A stretch of 47,135 nt of DNA, from positions 1 to 47,135 of IMG/VR virus record IMGVR_UViG_3300023196_001583. The stretch is one strand, 5' to 3'. This document shows, piece after piece, positions 33,798 through 42,884 of this stretch. Numbering within the stretch: position 1 is the first letter of the stretch; each line of letters begins with the position of its first letter. Both the position numbers and the translations under genes were made by a program. The notes beneath the pieces were generated by a model. That model did not search any database, was not told the DNA's origin, and saw nothing but the letters and a program-made list of their open reading frames with translations. Origin of the DNA: a virus.

Positions 33798-35581
33798 TGG
33801 ACGTTAACGATCCTAAAGAACGAGCAAGGTTGTTTAAGTGCATTGAGTATTCAACAAGAAACTTAAGGCCATTTCGTGAACTTAGAAAACGCTTGGTTAA
33901 AGATTATGTAGGTACTTACTACAACCAAGGAGGTGATGAGCCTACTTCTGAGATAATCATGAACTTGATGTATCAGACTGCTGAAACATACACAATGTCT
34001 TTAGCGGCCAACCGCCCCCGTGTTCTCGTGACCAGCAAGTTCGCAGAACTTAGCTGGTTTGCACACCATTTCCAAAGAAGCATCAACAATCTTATTGAAG
34101 AAATCCACCTGGAAGAAACCCTTCGCAAAGCAGTTCTTGAAGCATTTTTTGGAATGGGTGTTGTTAAAGTTTACACAGCTGAGTCAGGTTTAGTAAAACT
34201 TGAAGACGAAGACGAATGGGTAGACCCTGGAAAACCGTATGCTGAAAACATTAGTTTAGACGACTTTGTTTACGACATTGAAGCTACGTCCTGGAACAAG
34301 ATTCGTTATGCGTTAAACAAATATACTATGCCTAAATACAAGGCTTTGCAGGATGATTCATTTGATCAAAAGTTAGTTAAGGACTTAGGGCCTCACAAGA
34401 GCGAATCGGGAATGTTTGATCATCAACCTGACAAGCCTTTGCGAGATGCTTTTACAGGTGAGTCCAAACCAGATGCATACGAAGAAGAAATCAAATTAAT
34501 GGATGTGTGGTTGCCCTACGATGGAGTCGTAGCCACGTTTCCTGTTGGAGGTAATTCGCCTCCGCTTAGAGTAGTTGAATGGGAAGGACCTGAAACAGGA
34601 CCGTTTCATATACTTACTCTTGCTGCTGAAGTTCCTGATCAGATCATGGGCGTATCCCCTGCTATGAACCTTAAGCCTTTGAATGACATTATCAATGGCC
34701 TCCTTCGGAAACAAAAGCGTCAGGCTCAAAGGCAGAAGGACATTCCGTTTTACCAGGATGGTGCACATGAGGATGCACAAAGATTACAACGTGCTGGTGA
34801 TGGCGAATGGACTCGGGTTTCCAACCCCGAGTCCGTCAATGTATTAAAGATGGGTGGCGTAGACCAGCAGAACCAGGCGTTTAGTATGAACATGCAAGAG
34901 CAGTTTGACCGCATGGCTGGGAACCTACAAATGATGGCAGGCCTGGGACCACAGTCAGACACAGCTACTCAAGACAAGCTTATACATGGTGCTGTGTCCA
35001 AGCGTGAAGCCAACATGCAGTACCGTGTCGTAGACTTTACAGCCAACATATGTAAAGATCTGGGCTGGTTGCTTTGGTCTGATGAAGCTAAAGAGATTGA
35101 AACTTCTTACCAGGTTGCTGGCAGGGACTATAGAACAACCTGGACTCCAGAAATGCGAGAGGGTGATTTCTTGCAGTACAACTTTGATATCGAACCTTAT
35201 TCAATGATGTATAAATCTCCGTCTGAAAAGCTAAACAACATCACTCAATTTGTTACTCAGATTGCTATGCCAATGCAGCAAAACATGATGGAAGCTGGTG
35301 GACAGATAGATTTCCAGGAACTTTGCTTCTTGTATTCTGAATTGTTAGACATACCAAGACTTAAAGAAGTTATCACTTTTGCTGAACCTAAATCTAATAG
35401 ACCAAAGCCTACTCCGGCTGAACCTCCATCTCCAACTCATACAGTTAAAGAAAGTGTACGTAAGAATGTACCAACCGGAGGAACAAAAGATTCTAGAAGT
35501 CATGTAATGCAACAGATACTTCAAGGCGGTCAACCAAATCAACAACAAATGTCTCAAATGGGAAGAACTCCAGCAGGTTAG
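33797..35581 (+). CDS. Portal protein
   Basis: A 594-residue protein; the ATG at 33797 overlaps the terminase stop, with an in-frame GTG just upstream. It has the usual portal features: an N-terminal helical part with YQTAETYTMSLAANRPRVLV, a middle with GVSPAMNLKPLNDIINGLLRK forming long helices, a GLGPQSDTATQD segment, and a Gln/Pro-rich flexible C terminus. It forms the dodecameric ring at one capsid vertex through which DNA enters and leaves. Its position directly after the large terminase and before scaffold and capsid genes is standard. Confidence 0.88.
   Translation: MDVNDPKERARLFKCIEYSTRNLRPFRELRKRLVKDYVGTYYNQGGDEPTSEIIMNLMYQTAETYTMSLAANRPRVLVTSKFAELSWFAHHFQRSINNLIEEIHLEETLRKAVLEAFFGMGVVKVYTAESGLVKLEDEDEWVDPGKPYAENISLDDFVYDIEATSWNKIRYALNKYTMPKYKALQDDSFDQKLVKDLGPHKSESGMFDHQPDKPLRDAFTGESKPDAYEEEIKLMDVWLPYDGVVATFPVGGNSPPLRVVEWEGPETGPFHILTLAAEVPDQIMGVSPAMNLKPLNDIINGLLRKQKRQAQRQKDIPFYQDGAHEDAQRLQRAGDGEWTRVSNPESVNVLKMGGVDQQNQAFSMNMQEQFDRMAGNLQMMAGLGPQSDTATQDKLIHGAVSKREANMQYRVVDFTANICKDLGWLLWSDEAKEIETSYQVAGRDYRTTWTPEMREGDFLQYNFDIEPYSMMYKSPSEKLNNITQFVTQIAMPMQQNMMEAGGQIDFQELCFLYSELLDIPRLKEVITFAEPKSNRPKPTPAEPPSPTHTVKESVRKNVPTGGTKDSRSHVMQQILQGGQPNQQQMSQMGRTPAG
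34809..34834. repeat. Intragenic perfect 9-bp stem-loop
   Basis: Arms 34809-34817 (GGACTCGGG) and 34826-34834 pair perfectly around 8 bases, inside the portal gene. Confidence 0.85.
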
Positions 35582-35590
35582 GAAATAATT

Positions 35591-35698
35591 ATGCCAAAAG
35601 TAGGAAAAAAGAAATTCAGTTACACTAAAAAAGGTAAAAGTGCCGCAAGAAAGCATGCCGCTAAAACTGGCAAAAAAATGCGGAGCAAAAAATACTGA
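35591..35698 (+). CDS. 35-aa very basic portal-linked peptide
   Basis: A short frame starting MPKVGKKKFSYTKKGKSAAR and ending RSKKY, with an AGGAAA site. Nearly half the residues are Lys or Arg. Small basic proteins of this style (MPKVGKKKF.YTKKG) are familiar beside phage portal genes, where the role is unknown; DNA or RNA binding or virion packing is possible. Its stop overlaps the next ATG in a TGATG joint. Confidence 0.75.
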   Translation: MPKVGKKKFSYTKKGKSAARKHAAKTGKKMRSKKY

Positions 35699-35934
35699 TG
35701 AAAACAATTGTTCATGTAAACCAGCATGTAATTAAGTCAAACAAAAAGAAGCAGGAAACAGATCCTGTTCTTACGGTAAAGACTTATAAAAGCAATCGTT
35801 ATGCTCATGAGGCTGTAATTGTAGATGATGATGGATCTGAAATAGCTAGAATCGTTTACCGGCCTCACAAGCCTTTGTCTTGTGGAGCTCATTGCTGGAT
35901 TGAAACACAAAAAAAGGTAGTCATTGATGTCTAG
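35698..35934 (+). CDS. Hypothetical protein near portal
   Basis: A 78-residue protein with a basic N-terminal part (IKSNKKKQETD) and a beta-rich rest (AHEAVIVDDDGSEIARIVY, CWIETQKKVVIDV). No family was recognised. It is coupled to the 35-aa gene by TGATG and overlaps the next gene by eight bases. Confidence 0.6.
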   Translation: MKTIVHVNQHVIKSNKKKQETDPVLTVKTYKSNRYAHEAVIVDDDGSEIARIVYRPHKPLSCGAHCWIETQKKVVIDV

Positions 35935-36250
35935 GAAGAAATACTTATACAGAAACAAAAAGGGAGATCTTGGTTGGCACGATACTCCAGCTCCTGAGTA
36001 TGGCAAAGAAAGTGTTACTAAAACATCTCGTAAACTAGGTACAAATGCCTGGTCTACGGGGTTAAGTAGTGTTGCTGCTGCTGTCCACAGCAACCAGGTC
36101 GGTGAGTTTAGGGAAGATGCAAAGACCCATGGATTTACTGGCGTTGATTTTAAGAACGACGGTACAGCTGTATTTAGTTCCCGAGGGGAACGAGCAAAGT
36201 ACCTAAAGCATCGTGGCTTAAGAGACCGTGATGGTGGATATAGTGATTAA
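35927..36250 (+). CDS. Conserved phage protein between portal and scaffold
   Basis: A 107-residue basic protein. I choose the ATG at 35927 over the TTG at 35924. The C-terminal half (HSNQVGEFREDAKTHGFTG, FKNDGTAVFSSRGER, and an RDRDGGYSD end) recalls small proteins of other phages placed between portal and capsid genes (H..Q..E.R..A..HG ... DG...F.S...R ... R..GGY.D). The function is unknown; a head-assembly role is inferred from position. Confidence 0.65.
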   Translation: MSRKKYLYRNKKGDLGWHDTPAPEYGKESVTKTSRKLGTNAWSTGLSSVAAAVHSNQVGEFREDAKTHGFTGVDFKNDGTAVFSSRGERAKYLKHRGLRDRDGGYSD

Positions 36251-36259
36251 GGAAGAACA

Positions 36260-37216
36260 ATGAGCGAAGAACAAGAAAACGAAGAGGTTGAGCTTACAGA
36301 ATCCGATTTAGCAGTCATTGATGAAATCAATGAGGAAAGATCGGCAGAAGCGGAAATTGAAGACATTGATGATATTTCCGTTGAAACAGAACAAGAAACA
36401 AGTCAAGATATAGATAACGAGAGTGTTGAAGTATCCACTCCCGAACCCACTATTAATGACGAGTTACGTCAAGCTGCTCAGTATTATGGATTAAATCCAC
36501 AAGACTTTAGCAGTGAGGGGTCACTAAAGAATGTTATAGATCAGTTTATCTTAGCGGAAAGACAGGTTTACAATGCTCAGCAGTACTCCAATCAACAAAA
36601 CGCTCAGCAAACGCAGCAGCGAATTGTTGATCAATTTAGGGTTGGATTAGGCGATGATTATGATGAAGGTCTTCGTGATGCCATTAATTCGTTAGCAGGT
36701 AATATTGTTAACAATTTTAATGGTCAACTTGGAACCTTACAGGATCAAATATCCTACCAGCAACAATTCGTTGACCAGGCATACCGTGAGCAATCTCAAC
36801 AGATGGCTCAAGGACAGCTTGACCAATTCAACGATGCTGTTGCAAGCCTTAAGCATAAGTCCTTGTTTGGCGATAAGTCATTCCAGGACATTGATCCAAA
36901 TAGCACAGAGGGTCAGAATATGGCTCAGCTATTTGATCAGATGACTGTTCTCGCAACTGGTTATCAGCAAATGGGGCAACAGCCACCAGGCTATAAGCAG
37001 TTAGTAGAGCAGGCATACCGTGCCTTGTATGGCAATGAAATAGATTCGTTAAACAAGCGTAGAACAAACGACCGGCTTCGTAAACAAGCTAAGCGAAGAC
37101 TTGGGGGTGGAGCAACCACTTCTAAGCCTATTGCTATGATGACAGACGATCCGGTTAATGATCCATCTCTTAAAGAAGCTTTTGATGGCTATCTGAGAGA
37201 GAATGGTGATATATAA
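36260..37216 (+). CDS. Capsid scaffold protein
   Basis: A 318-residue protein with a very acidic N-terminal part (residues 1-75, many Glu and Asp), a Gln-rich helical middle (about 90-250, e.g. AQQTQQRIVDQF) and a basic C-terminal part with NKRRTNDRLRKQAKRR. Acidic, helical and basic-ended proteins right before the major capsid gene are typical phage scaffolds; the basic end probably binds the capsid protein. It would guide prohead assembly and then leave. The ATG has TAAGGAAG ahead. Confidence 0.85.
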   Translation: MSEEQENEEVELTESDLAVIDEINEERSAEAEIEDIDDISVETEQETSQDIDNESVEVSTPEPTINDELRQAAQYYGLNPQDFSSEGSLKNVIDQFILAERQVYNAQQYSNQQNAQQTQQRIVDQFRVGLGDDYDEGLRDAINSLAGNIVNNFNGQLGTLQDQISYQQQFVDQAYREQSQQMAQGQLDQFNDAVASLKHKSLFGDKSFQDIDPNSTEGQNMAQLFDQMTVLATGYQQMGQQPPGYKQLVEQAYRALYGNEIDSLNKRRTNDRLRKQAKRRLGGGATTSKPIAMMTDDPVNDPSLKEAFDGYLRENGDI

Positions 37217-37239
37217 TACGCACTTATAAGGAGTAAGCA

Positions 37240-38289
37240 ATGCCATTGCTACCAGATCAATTAGACGATTTTGTCAATTTGACCTTGGATAACTTCAAAA
37301 AGCGGAAGTGGGTTGACCTTTCTTTAGATCTTCAACATCATATTTTTGCTTCTAAGTTCCTCAAGGGCAAAGCAGCCGACCCTGAAAAGGGAGGCGTGCA
37401 GCTAAACTGGAAAGTCCAAACAACTAACACTGGGACTGCCAAGTTTAGTGAACTTTACTCAGTCGATGTCACTAGCGTGAAAGACCTTACCACTGAAGCT
37501 AAGCAGCAGTGGACAAAAAGTACGGTCAACTTCAGCTATGACGTAGACGAAGATGTTTTCCAATCGGATCGTGAAACGATCATCCGTGAAGTGGAAGTGC
37601 GTGAGCACTCCATGTACAACGATTGGTTTGAACTAATGGAAGAAGCACTCTGGACTGCTCCTACTTCTGACAGTCAATCACCACGTAAGCCATCCGGTAT
37701 TCCTTTCTGGATTCAGCCAGGTACAGGTTCAGGCGGCTTTGTTGGTGGTGATCCAAGTGGATTCAGTAATGGTGCTGGCGGTATTAAAGTCGCTGATGTA
37801 GCTAACTGGAAAAACTGGGCTGGTCAGTATACGACAGCAAGCCGTGACGATCTTATTGCTAAGATCCGAAAGGCCTGTGAGTTTACTTACTTCCAAGCTC
37901 CTAAGCAGTTCGCAGAACTTGCTGGTGGCAAGGGAGATTCAGACTGGATGTTCTTTACTACTTACGACACTCTATCAGAACTAGAGAAGCTGTTGGAAAG
38001 TCGTAATGATAACCTTGGTGCCGATCTCAGCAAGTACGCTGGTTCAGTCGTCATCAAAGGTAATCCTGTTGTATGGGTTCCATACCTTCAGGAAAATACT
38101 TCCAATGATCCGTTCTACGGAGTAAACCTCCGAGTATTCAAGTTCTTCTTCCGCAAGGGTCGTAAGATGCTTCGCCATGCTCCACAGCAGGCAGCGCGTC
38201 AACACACCGTTCGTGAAGTTCATATGGATACCTGGGGTAACTTCGTATGTTACAACCGTCGTAAGCTCTTCGTATTGAACAAAGCGTAA
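37240..38289 (+). CDS. Major capsid protein (HK97-like fold expected)
   Basis: A 349-residue protein with a strong AAGGAG site. Features of podovirus-type major capsid proteins are visible: an N-terminal helical arm (LPDQLDDFVNLTLDNF), an extended-loop-like region with KFLKGK and GGVQLNWKVQ, a long helix region VREHSMYNDWFELMEEALW, a glycine-rich loop and a C-terminal VHMDTWGNFVCYNRRK. Its place after the scaffold and before a decoration-like gene with a terminator supports the call. The HK97 fold is inferred. Confidence 0.88.
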   Translation: MPLLPDQLDDFVNLTLDNFKKRKWVDLSLDLQHHIFASKFLKGKAADPEKGGVQLNWKVQTTNTGTAKFSELYSVDVTSVKDLTTEAKQQWTKSTVNFSYDVDEDVFQSDRETIIREVEVREHSMYNDWFELMEEALWTAPTSDSQSPRKPSGIPFWIQPGTGSGGFVGGDPSGFSNGAGGIKVADVANWKNWAGQYTTASRDDLIAKIRKACEFTYFQAPKQFAELAGGKGDSDWMFFTTYDTLSELEKLLESRNDNLGADLSKYAGSVVIKGNPVVWVPYLQENTSNDPFYGVNLRVFKFFFRKGRKMLRHAPQQAARQHTVREVHMDTWGNFVCYNRRKLFVLNKA

Positions 38290-38314
38290 TTTTAGTTGAA
38301 AGGAGGTACCCCAA

Positions 38315-39061
38315 ATGGGAGACCTTTATACAAAACGACAGGCTAAAGCTGGTTCGGTAAAACGAGGGCTTTCGCCTAACTTGTGGGGCCAAGTAAACCT
38401 CACTGAGATCAACAATGGTGGTATCAGTGAAGGCTTTGGTATCCTGAATGACTTTTTGAGCTATGAAGCTGATTTTCTTTTAGCTCAAGACAGTGCTGGT
38501 GCTGTCGGAATGGACACTGCTGCTAAGGGTGGTGTTCTTCTGCTGGATTCGGCTGGGACATCCGACAACCAAGGCCCTGACCTTCAGATGGGTGGTACTG
38601 CTGCTGCCTCTAGTTTTATTGCTAGTGCAGACTCAAAAATCTACTATGAAGCTCGCATTAAAATTGTGGACACACTTGCTGCCGCACAATTGTTTGTGGG
38701 TTTAGGTGCAGTGTTGACTCCGTTTATTGATTCGGATGCGAACGCTTCTCCTAACCATGTTGGTTTTGAGGCATTTAGTAGCACAAGTGCCACTTTTGCT
38801 AGTGAAAAAGCTACAGCACGAACTTCGACTGCTGCCGCTGCTACTCTAGCTGAAGATACCTACATTAAGCTAGGTTTTGAAATCGACGGATTGACTAAAA
38901 TCACTCCATATGTCGATGGTCAAGCTGGTGCAGCTATCAGTACGAATATTCCAATTGTTGCGCTGACGCCAACATTTGCTATTCGTTCGACTGGCAGCAC
39001 CGATCCAATCATGCACGTTGATTGGCTTGCTTGTTATCAGGTAGAGCAGATCGCCAACTAA
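38315..39061 (+). CDS. Capsid decoration-like protein
   Basis: A 248-residue Ala/Ser/Thr-rich protein with an ideal AAAGGAGG site, so probably made in large amounts like the capsid protein just before it. The first 40 residues are basic and polar. The rest is beta-rich (KIYYEARIKIVD, YIKLGFEIDG, KITPYVDGQ, MHVDWLACYQ), like a jelly-roll or lectin fold. Its place between the capsid gene and a strong terminator suggests a head-surface protein in many copies. No family name is certain. Confidence 0.7.
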   Translation: MGDLYTKRQAKAGSVKRGLSPNLWGQVNLTEINNGGISEGFGILNDFLSYEADFLLAQDSAGAVGMDTAAKGGVLLLDSAGTSDNQGPDLQMGGTAAASSFIASADSKIYYEARIKIVDTLAAAQLFVGLGAVLTPFIDSDANASPNHVGFEAFSSTSATFASEKATARTSTAAAATLAEDTYIKLGFEIDGLTKITPYVDGQAGAAISTNIPIVALTPTFAIRSTGSTDPIMHVDWLACYQVEQIAN

Positions 39062-39081
39062 TTGGTTTCTGTTTTTCGTCG

Positions 39082-39124
39082 CTGGGGGTAAGGTCGCTTC
39101 CTTTACCTTGCCCCCAGTTTTTTT
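39082..39124 (+). terminator. Rho-independent terminator after the capsid genes
   Basis: A 13-bp stem (arms 39082-39094 and 39105-39117, one G-T pair) around a 10-base loop is followed by seven T (39118-39124). It ends high-level capsid/decoration transcription and should reduce read-through into the tail genes. Confidence 0.92.
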
Positions 39125-39157
39125 ACATACAACACAAAAACCTGAGAGGGCTAGTTT

Positions 39158-40261
39158 ATGAGCTTTGTTCGCAATGAAGCTGTAACTGGATTTACTTTTG
39201 GTTTAGTAAATAAAACTAGTGGTGCAGCCCTCACAGGGGCTGCTTCCGGTATAGGTAAATTCATAACTAAAGATGGCGGCACACAAGCTTCCATTTCTGG
39301 TTCAATTGCGGAAGAAGGCAATGGGCAGTATTCGTTAAATCTTACTGCCGCAGAAATGAACGCAGCTGTCATTGGGTTAATGTTTACCCATTCATCAGCG
39401 GTTCCAGTCCAGTTTACGATAAAGACAATTGGTTCTCCGGCTGATACCAGCACAGAGTCAACGCTGTCTCTATCATTGACTGACCTGAGGAAGGAAGTCG
39501 GCTGGTATTGGCTCGGAGAACGCACTTCTAGCAATTGGAGTGCTGACGAGTTGTCACAGATAGATGATATTATTAATTCTGGGCTTCGTCAATTCTACCA
39601 TCCATCGCCAGGAGGACTTGCTCCTAAAGGCCATAAATGGTCGTTCATGGAACCTGTAACAACGCTCACAACGGTTGCCGGAACAAAAGATTATTCTCTC
39701 TCAGCAAACTTTGGCGGCATGATAGGAGTGGCAACATATGCCACTAGCGATGATCGTTGGAGTCCAATTGAAACAACTGGAGAAGCCAGGATAAGATTGC
39801 TTCGACAAAGAGACAGTGGGAGCGAACAGTCGGACCCTCGCTTTATGGCAATCAGGCCAATAAGTAGTGACGGATCGAACGGTCAAAGGTTTCAATTAAT
39901 GCTTTGGCCTACACCAGATCAAGGCTATACAGTTTCGTATAAATACCATGCATTGCCGAATAAGCTTACTACGGGTAATCCTTACCCTCTTGGTGGTGAA
40001 GCTCATGCAGAAACAATACTTGCTAGTTGCATGGCGGTTGCTGAAGCTCGCCAGGAAAACAATGCTGGTATTCATGCAGCAAACTTTATGCAAAGAATGC
40101 AGGCATCAATTGCCTACGATAAACAAATTAACACCCCAGATGTTGCTGGCTACAACCGAGATGCTAGTGATACTGTGATGATGACAGAACAAGACAATCG
40201 CTATGTAAATGGTGACGTTGTGAAGTACAATGGAAGTGCCTTTTACGATTCAAACCCATAG
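39158..40261 (+). CDS. Head-tail adaptor (T7 gp11-like) fused to an N-terminal beta domain
   Basis: A 367-residue protein. Residues 1-90 are a beta-sandwich-like domain nearly shared with the protein at 30929-31345 (ITKDGGTQ, EEGNGQYS, FTHSSA). Residues about 105-367 look like a phage head-tail connector/tail tubular protein A: LSQIDDIINSGLRQFYHP, KWSFMEPVTTL, DYSL.ANFGG and an Ala-rich C-terminal helix region (AVAEARQENNAGIHAANFM). It should sit under the portal and take the tail nozzle. The extra N-terminal domain is unusual for the family and may point outwards. Confidence 0.75.
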   Translation: MSFVRNEAVTGFTFGLVNKTSGAALTGAASGIGKFITKDGGTQASISGSIAEEGNGQYSLNLTAAEMNAAVIGLMFTHSSAVPVQFTIKTIGSPADTSTESTLSLSLTDLRKEVGWYWLGERTSSNWSADELSQIDDIINSGLRQFYHPSPGGLAPKGHKWSFMEPVTTLTTVAGTKDYSLSANFGGMIGVATYATSDDRWSPIETTGEARIRLLRQRDSGSEQSDPRFMAIRPISSDGSNGQRFQLMLWPTPDQGYTVSYKYHALPNKLTTGNPYPLGGEAHAETILASCMAVAEARQENNAGIHAANFMQRMQASIAYDKQINTPDVAGYNRDASDTVMMTEQDNRYVNGDVVKYNGSAFYDSNP

Positions 40262-40268
40262 GTGATAC

Positions 40269-40610
40269 ATGTCAACTATTAGTCCACAAAACAATGTGCT
40301 TTCGTCAATTAAGATTAGCGATGACATCGCTGACTCTAGCGACAGTACAAAGTCCAGCCCGATTGTTTTTTCAGGTTTTCGGAAGGCAATTATTAATGTT
40401 CCAGCAGGTTCATCAATAACATCAATCAGCTATTACGTAGCCGATAGTGAAGACGGCACTTACCAGCAGCTTTATAGCGGCGGTAGTGCAGTTACAACTA
40501 CCGTAGCTCATAGCAAGTGTTATGCACTTGACAGCGCTATAGAAGGCGCTGCATTTTTGAAACTAATCGCAAACGCAGCTGGCACAGCTGCTCTACACAT
40601 TATTTCGTAA
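40269..40610 (+). CDS. Small structural protein, unknown
   Basis: A 113-residue Ser/Ala/Thr-rich beta-type protein with an AGGTG site. Patterns such as KAIINVPAGSSITSISYYV suggest a small beta sandwich. Its place between the adaptor and nozzle genes makes a virion role likely. No family was recognised. Confidence 0.6.
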   Translation: MSTISPQNNVLSSIKISDDIADSSDSTKSSPIVFSGFRKAIINVPAGSSITSISYYVADSEDGTYQQLYSGGSAVTTTVAHSKCYALDSAIEGAAFLKLIANAAGTAALHIIS

Positions 40611-40620
40611 AGGGATATCC

Positions 40621-41025
40621 ATGTCAGGCCATAATATTCTTCAACAACTTTCAAGAGAACCAGAGCTTCTTATCGAAGATCCGGGCGCAAATGGGGTTAT
40701 TCCTATTGATCGCACCTTCGGTATTTGCAACGTGGTTTCTACCAGTGCAAGTGGTGGCGGTGCTCGTGTACTAGCTAACCCAGCGCGTGAAGGCATTGTC
40801 ATTACAGTGAACTTCCAGACTAAAGACACCAATAACCTAGAAATTACTGGGTCGGTAAGTGATACAGATTCACCTAACGCAACAAAAATTGGTTCCATTG
40901 ACGGAACACAAACCGTCAAGATGACCTGTGCAAATGCTGGTGATACAGTTAGTTTCATTAGCACTAAATTAGGTGCTGATTTAATTTGGAATGTGTTCGC
41001 TAACAACGGTGGCACTTTGAGCTAA
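40621..41025 (+). CDS. Small structural protein, unknown
   Basis: A 134-residue Thr/Ser/Asn-rich protein with an AAAGGG site. It looks beta-rich (GIVITVNFQTKDTNNLEITG, TVKMTCANAGDTVSFIST). It overlaps the nozzle gene by one base (TAATG), so translation is probably coupled. A role as head-tail or tail accessory is inferred from position. Confidence 0.6.
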   Translation: MSGHNILQQLSREPELLIEDPGANGVIPIDRTFGICNVVSTSASGGGARVLANPAREGIVITVNFQTKDTNNLEITGSVSDTDSPNATKIGSIDGTQTVKMTCANAGDTVSFISTKLGADLIWNVFANNGGTLS

Positions 41026-42602
41026 TGGCAAGATTAAGGACAAGGTTTGATATGCCTTGGCCTAATCTTGGTTTAGTGGAGTCTACAGGCTTTGAAACAC
41101 AACCACGTAACAGCACCGCCGAGTGTCAGAATGTCCGTGCTTATGAACCTTCTACTGGGCGCTCTCGTGGTGGCCAGCGTGCTGGGTTGTCAAAGTATGT
41201 AAACGCCCGAACAGCTGATGGCAAGGTACAAGATATTGGTCAGGTTGTAGCTAGAGCTACCCCAGCTAACCAAAATGAGGTTGGTGCGAGGACGGTGTAT
41301 ACTTACGCCGTTACCAATGGTACTGTTGCTAAGGTAACAAGTTCTGGATTCACTACTGCCACAAGCGGAAGTGGTGCATTATCCAGCACTGTTCCCGTTA
41401 TCTTTTCAGCCCAGCTATTCGGCGTTGTTTATTTTGCTGACGGTGCCAGCACTAAAAAGTGGACTGCATCAACTAACACAGTAGGTACTTGGACAGCATC
41501 GGCGGGATCTCTTCCTGCTGACGGTGGAAATGAACCAAGGTTAATAGAAACATGGCGTGGGCGAATTGTCCAGGCTGGTGTTAGCTCAGATCCTCATAAC
41601 TGGTACATGTCCAAGGTAGGAGATGCTACTAACTGGAACTACGCTCCAGCAACACCCACGGCCACCCAGGCCGTGGCAGGTAACAATGCAGACGCAGGCA
41701 AAAGCCCTGACATTATAAATGCCATGTGTCCGTACAGTGATGACATACTATTGTTCTTTGGTGATCATAGTATTTATCAAATGACTGGTGACCCTGCTGA
41801 AGGTGGTCGTTTAGACCTTATTTCAGATAACATCGGTGCTCCATTTGGTAGACCTTATTGCAAAAGCCCAGAAGGAATTGTTTATTTCTTTGGCTCCCGT
41901 GGTGGTGTCTACCAAATGCAGCCTGGGTCTCCTCCTCAGAACTTGAGTGAAAAGCAAATACCCGAACGCCTGAATGCTTTCAATGCTGATACTACTTCCG
42001 TAAGGATGGTATGGTCAGACCGTGAAAGAGGCTTCTACGTGTTCCTGACCCCATTGGATGGATCAGCAACTACTAACTTCTACTATGATGTTAGGAATCA
42101 ATCTTGGTGGCCAGATAAGTTTGCTACAGCGGCACATAACCCAGTATCAGTGCACACCTTTGATGGTGATGCGGCAGCTGATAGAACTGTATTACTTGGT
42201 GGCCAAGACGGGTATGTTCGCAAGTTTGATTACGACACTCCTGCTAAAGCAGATGATGGTGTTGCAATAGACAGCTTTGTGTTCCTGGGACCCATACAGT
42301 TAGCGAATAGACCTAAGATAATGCTTACTGATTTAGGTGCTGCTGTTGCGACTGGCAGCAATGATGTAGCTTTTACTGTTTATGCTGCTGAAACTGCACA
42401 GCTTGCAGAAGCTGCTGCTAGTGCACAAACAATATTTACTGGAACTTGGTCTGCTGGCAGAAATAAATCAGAAAGACGAAGAGCAGTTGGTCATAATATA
42501 TATATAAAGCTTCAAAACAATACTAACAGTGAGACCTGGGCATTTGAGTTTTTGGGAATTGAGCTTAATAGCTTTGATGGCCCAAGAGGGAGGCAATGGT
42601 AA
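41025..42602 (+). CDS. Tail nozzle / tail tubular protein B (T7 gp12-like)
   Basis: A 525-residue, mostly beta protein. The N-terminal pattern, PNLGLVESTGFETQP followed by CQNVRAYEP, SRGGQRAGLSKYV and WRGRIVQAGV, is typical of phage tail-nozzle proteins, which form a beta-propeller-like ring. Later blocks LLFFGDHSIYQMTGDP, GGVYQMQPG and YYDVRNQSWWPDKF continue the propeller. It forms the distal tube through which DNA and ejection proteins pass, and the next genes encode those candidate ejection proteins. Confidence 0.82.
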   Translation: MARLRTRFDMPWPNLGLVESTGFETQPRNSTAECQNVRAYEPSTGRSRGGQRAGLSKYVNARTADGKVQDIGQVVARATPANQNEVGARTVYTYAVTNGTVAKVTSSGFTTATSGSGALSSTVPVIFSAQLFGVVYFADGASTKKWTASTNTVGTWTASAGSLPADGGNEPRLIETWRGRIVQAGVSSDPHNWYMSKVGDATNWNYAPATPTATQAVAGNNADAGKSPDIINAMCPYSDDILLFFGDHSIYQMTGDPAEGGRLDLISDNIGAPFGRPYCKSPEGIVYFFGSRGGVYQMQPGSPPQNLSEKQIPERLNAFNADTTSVRMVWSDRERGFYVFLTPLDGSATTNFYYDVRNQSWWPDKFATAAHNPVSVHTFDGDAAADRTVLLGGQDGYVRKFDYDTPAKADDGVAIDSFVFLGPIQLANRPKIMLTDLGAAVATGSNDVAFTVYAAETAQLAEAAASAQTIFTGTWSAGRNKSERRRAVGHNIYIKLQNNTNSETWAFEFLGIELNSFDGPRGRQW

Positions 42603-42880
42603 TGAGTGGATTAGTTGGTGGGCTCAACAGAGGTCCAAAGTTTCCTCCGAGAGCTAGGCGTGCCAATGCTCGCCTAGCGTTAACTGACCCTGCACAAATT
42701 ACAATTAGTGGAGCTGTAGCTATTCCAGTAGTTACTAGCGACGAAACTGATTCAACGGACTTAAGCACTAGTCCTGTTGATGGTGAAATTGTTTTGTTGT
42801 TTGGTGCGGGATCAACTGCAAAGTTGTGCGTTGCTTACAACGGTAATTGGTACGAAGAAACCTTAACGCAGATGAGTTAA
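42602..42880 (+). CDS. Small structural protein, unknown
   Basis: A 92-residue protein. I choose the ATG at 42602, with GGGAGG eight bases before it, over 42596. The N-terminal 30 residues are basic and Arg-rich (RGPKFPPRARRANARL); the rest is beta-type (GEIVLLFGAGSTAKLCVAYNGNWYEE). It may be a tail accessory. The function is unknown. Confidence 0.6.
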   Translation: MSGLVGGLNRGPKFPPRARRANARLALTDPAQITISGAVAIPVVTSDETDSTDLSTSPVDGEIVLLFGAGSTAKLCVAYNGNWYEETLTQMS

Positions 42881-42884
42881 TGAT

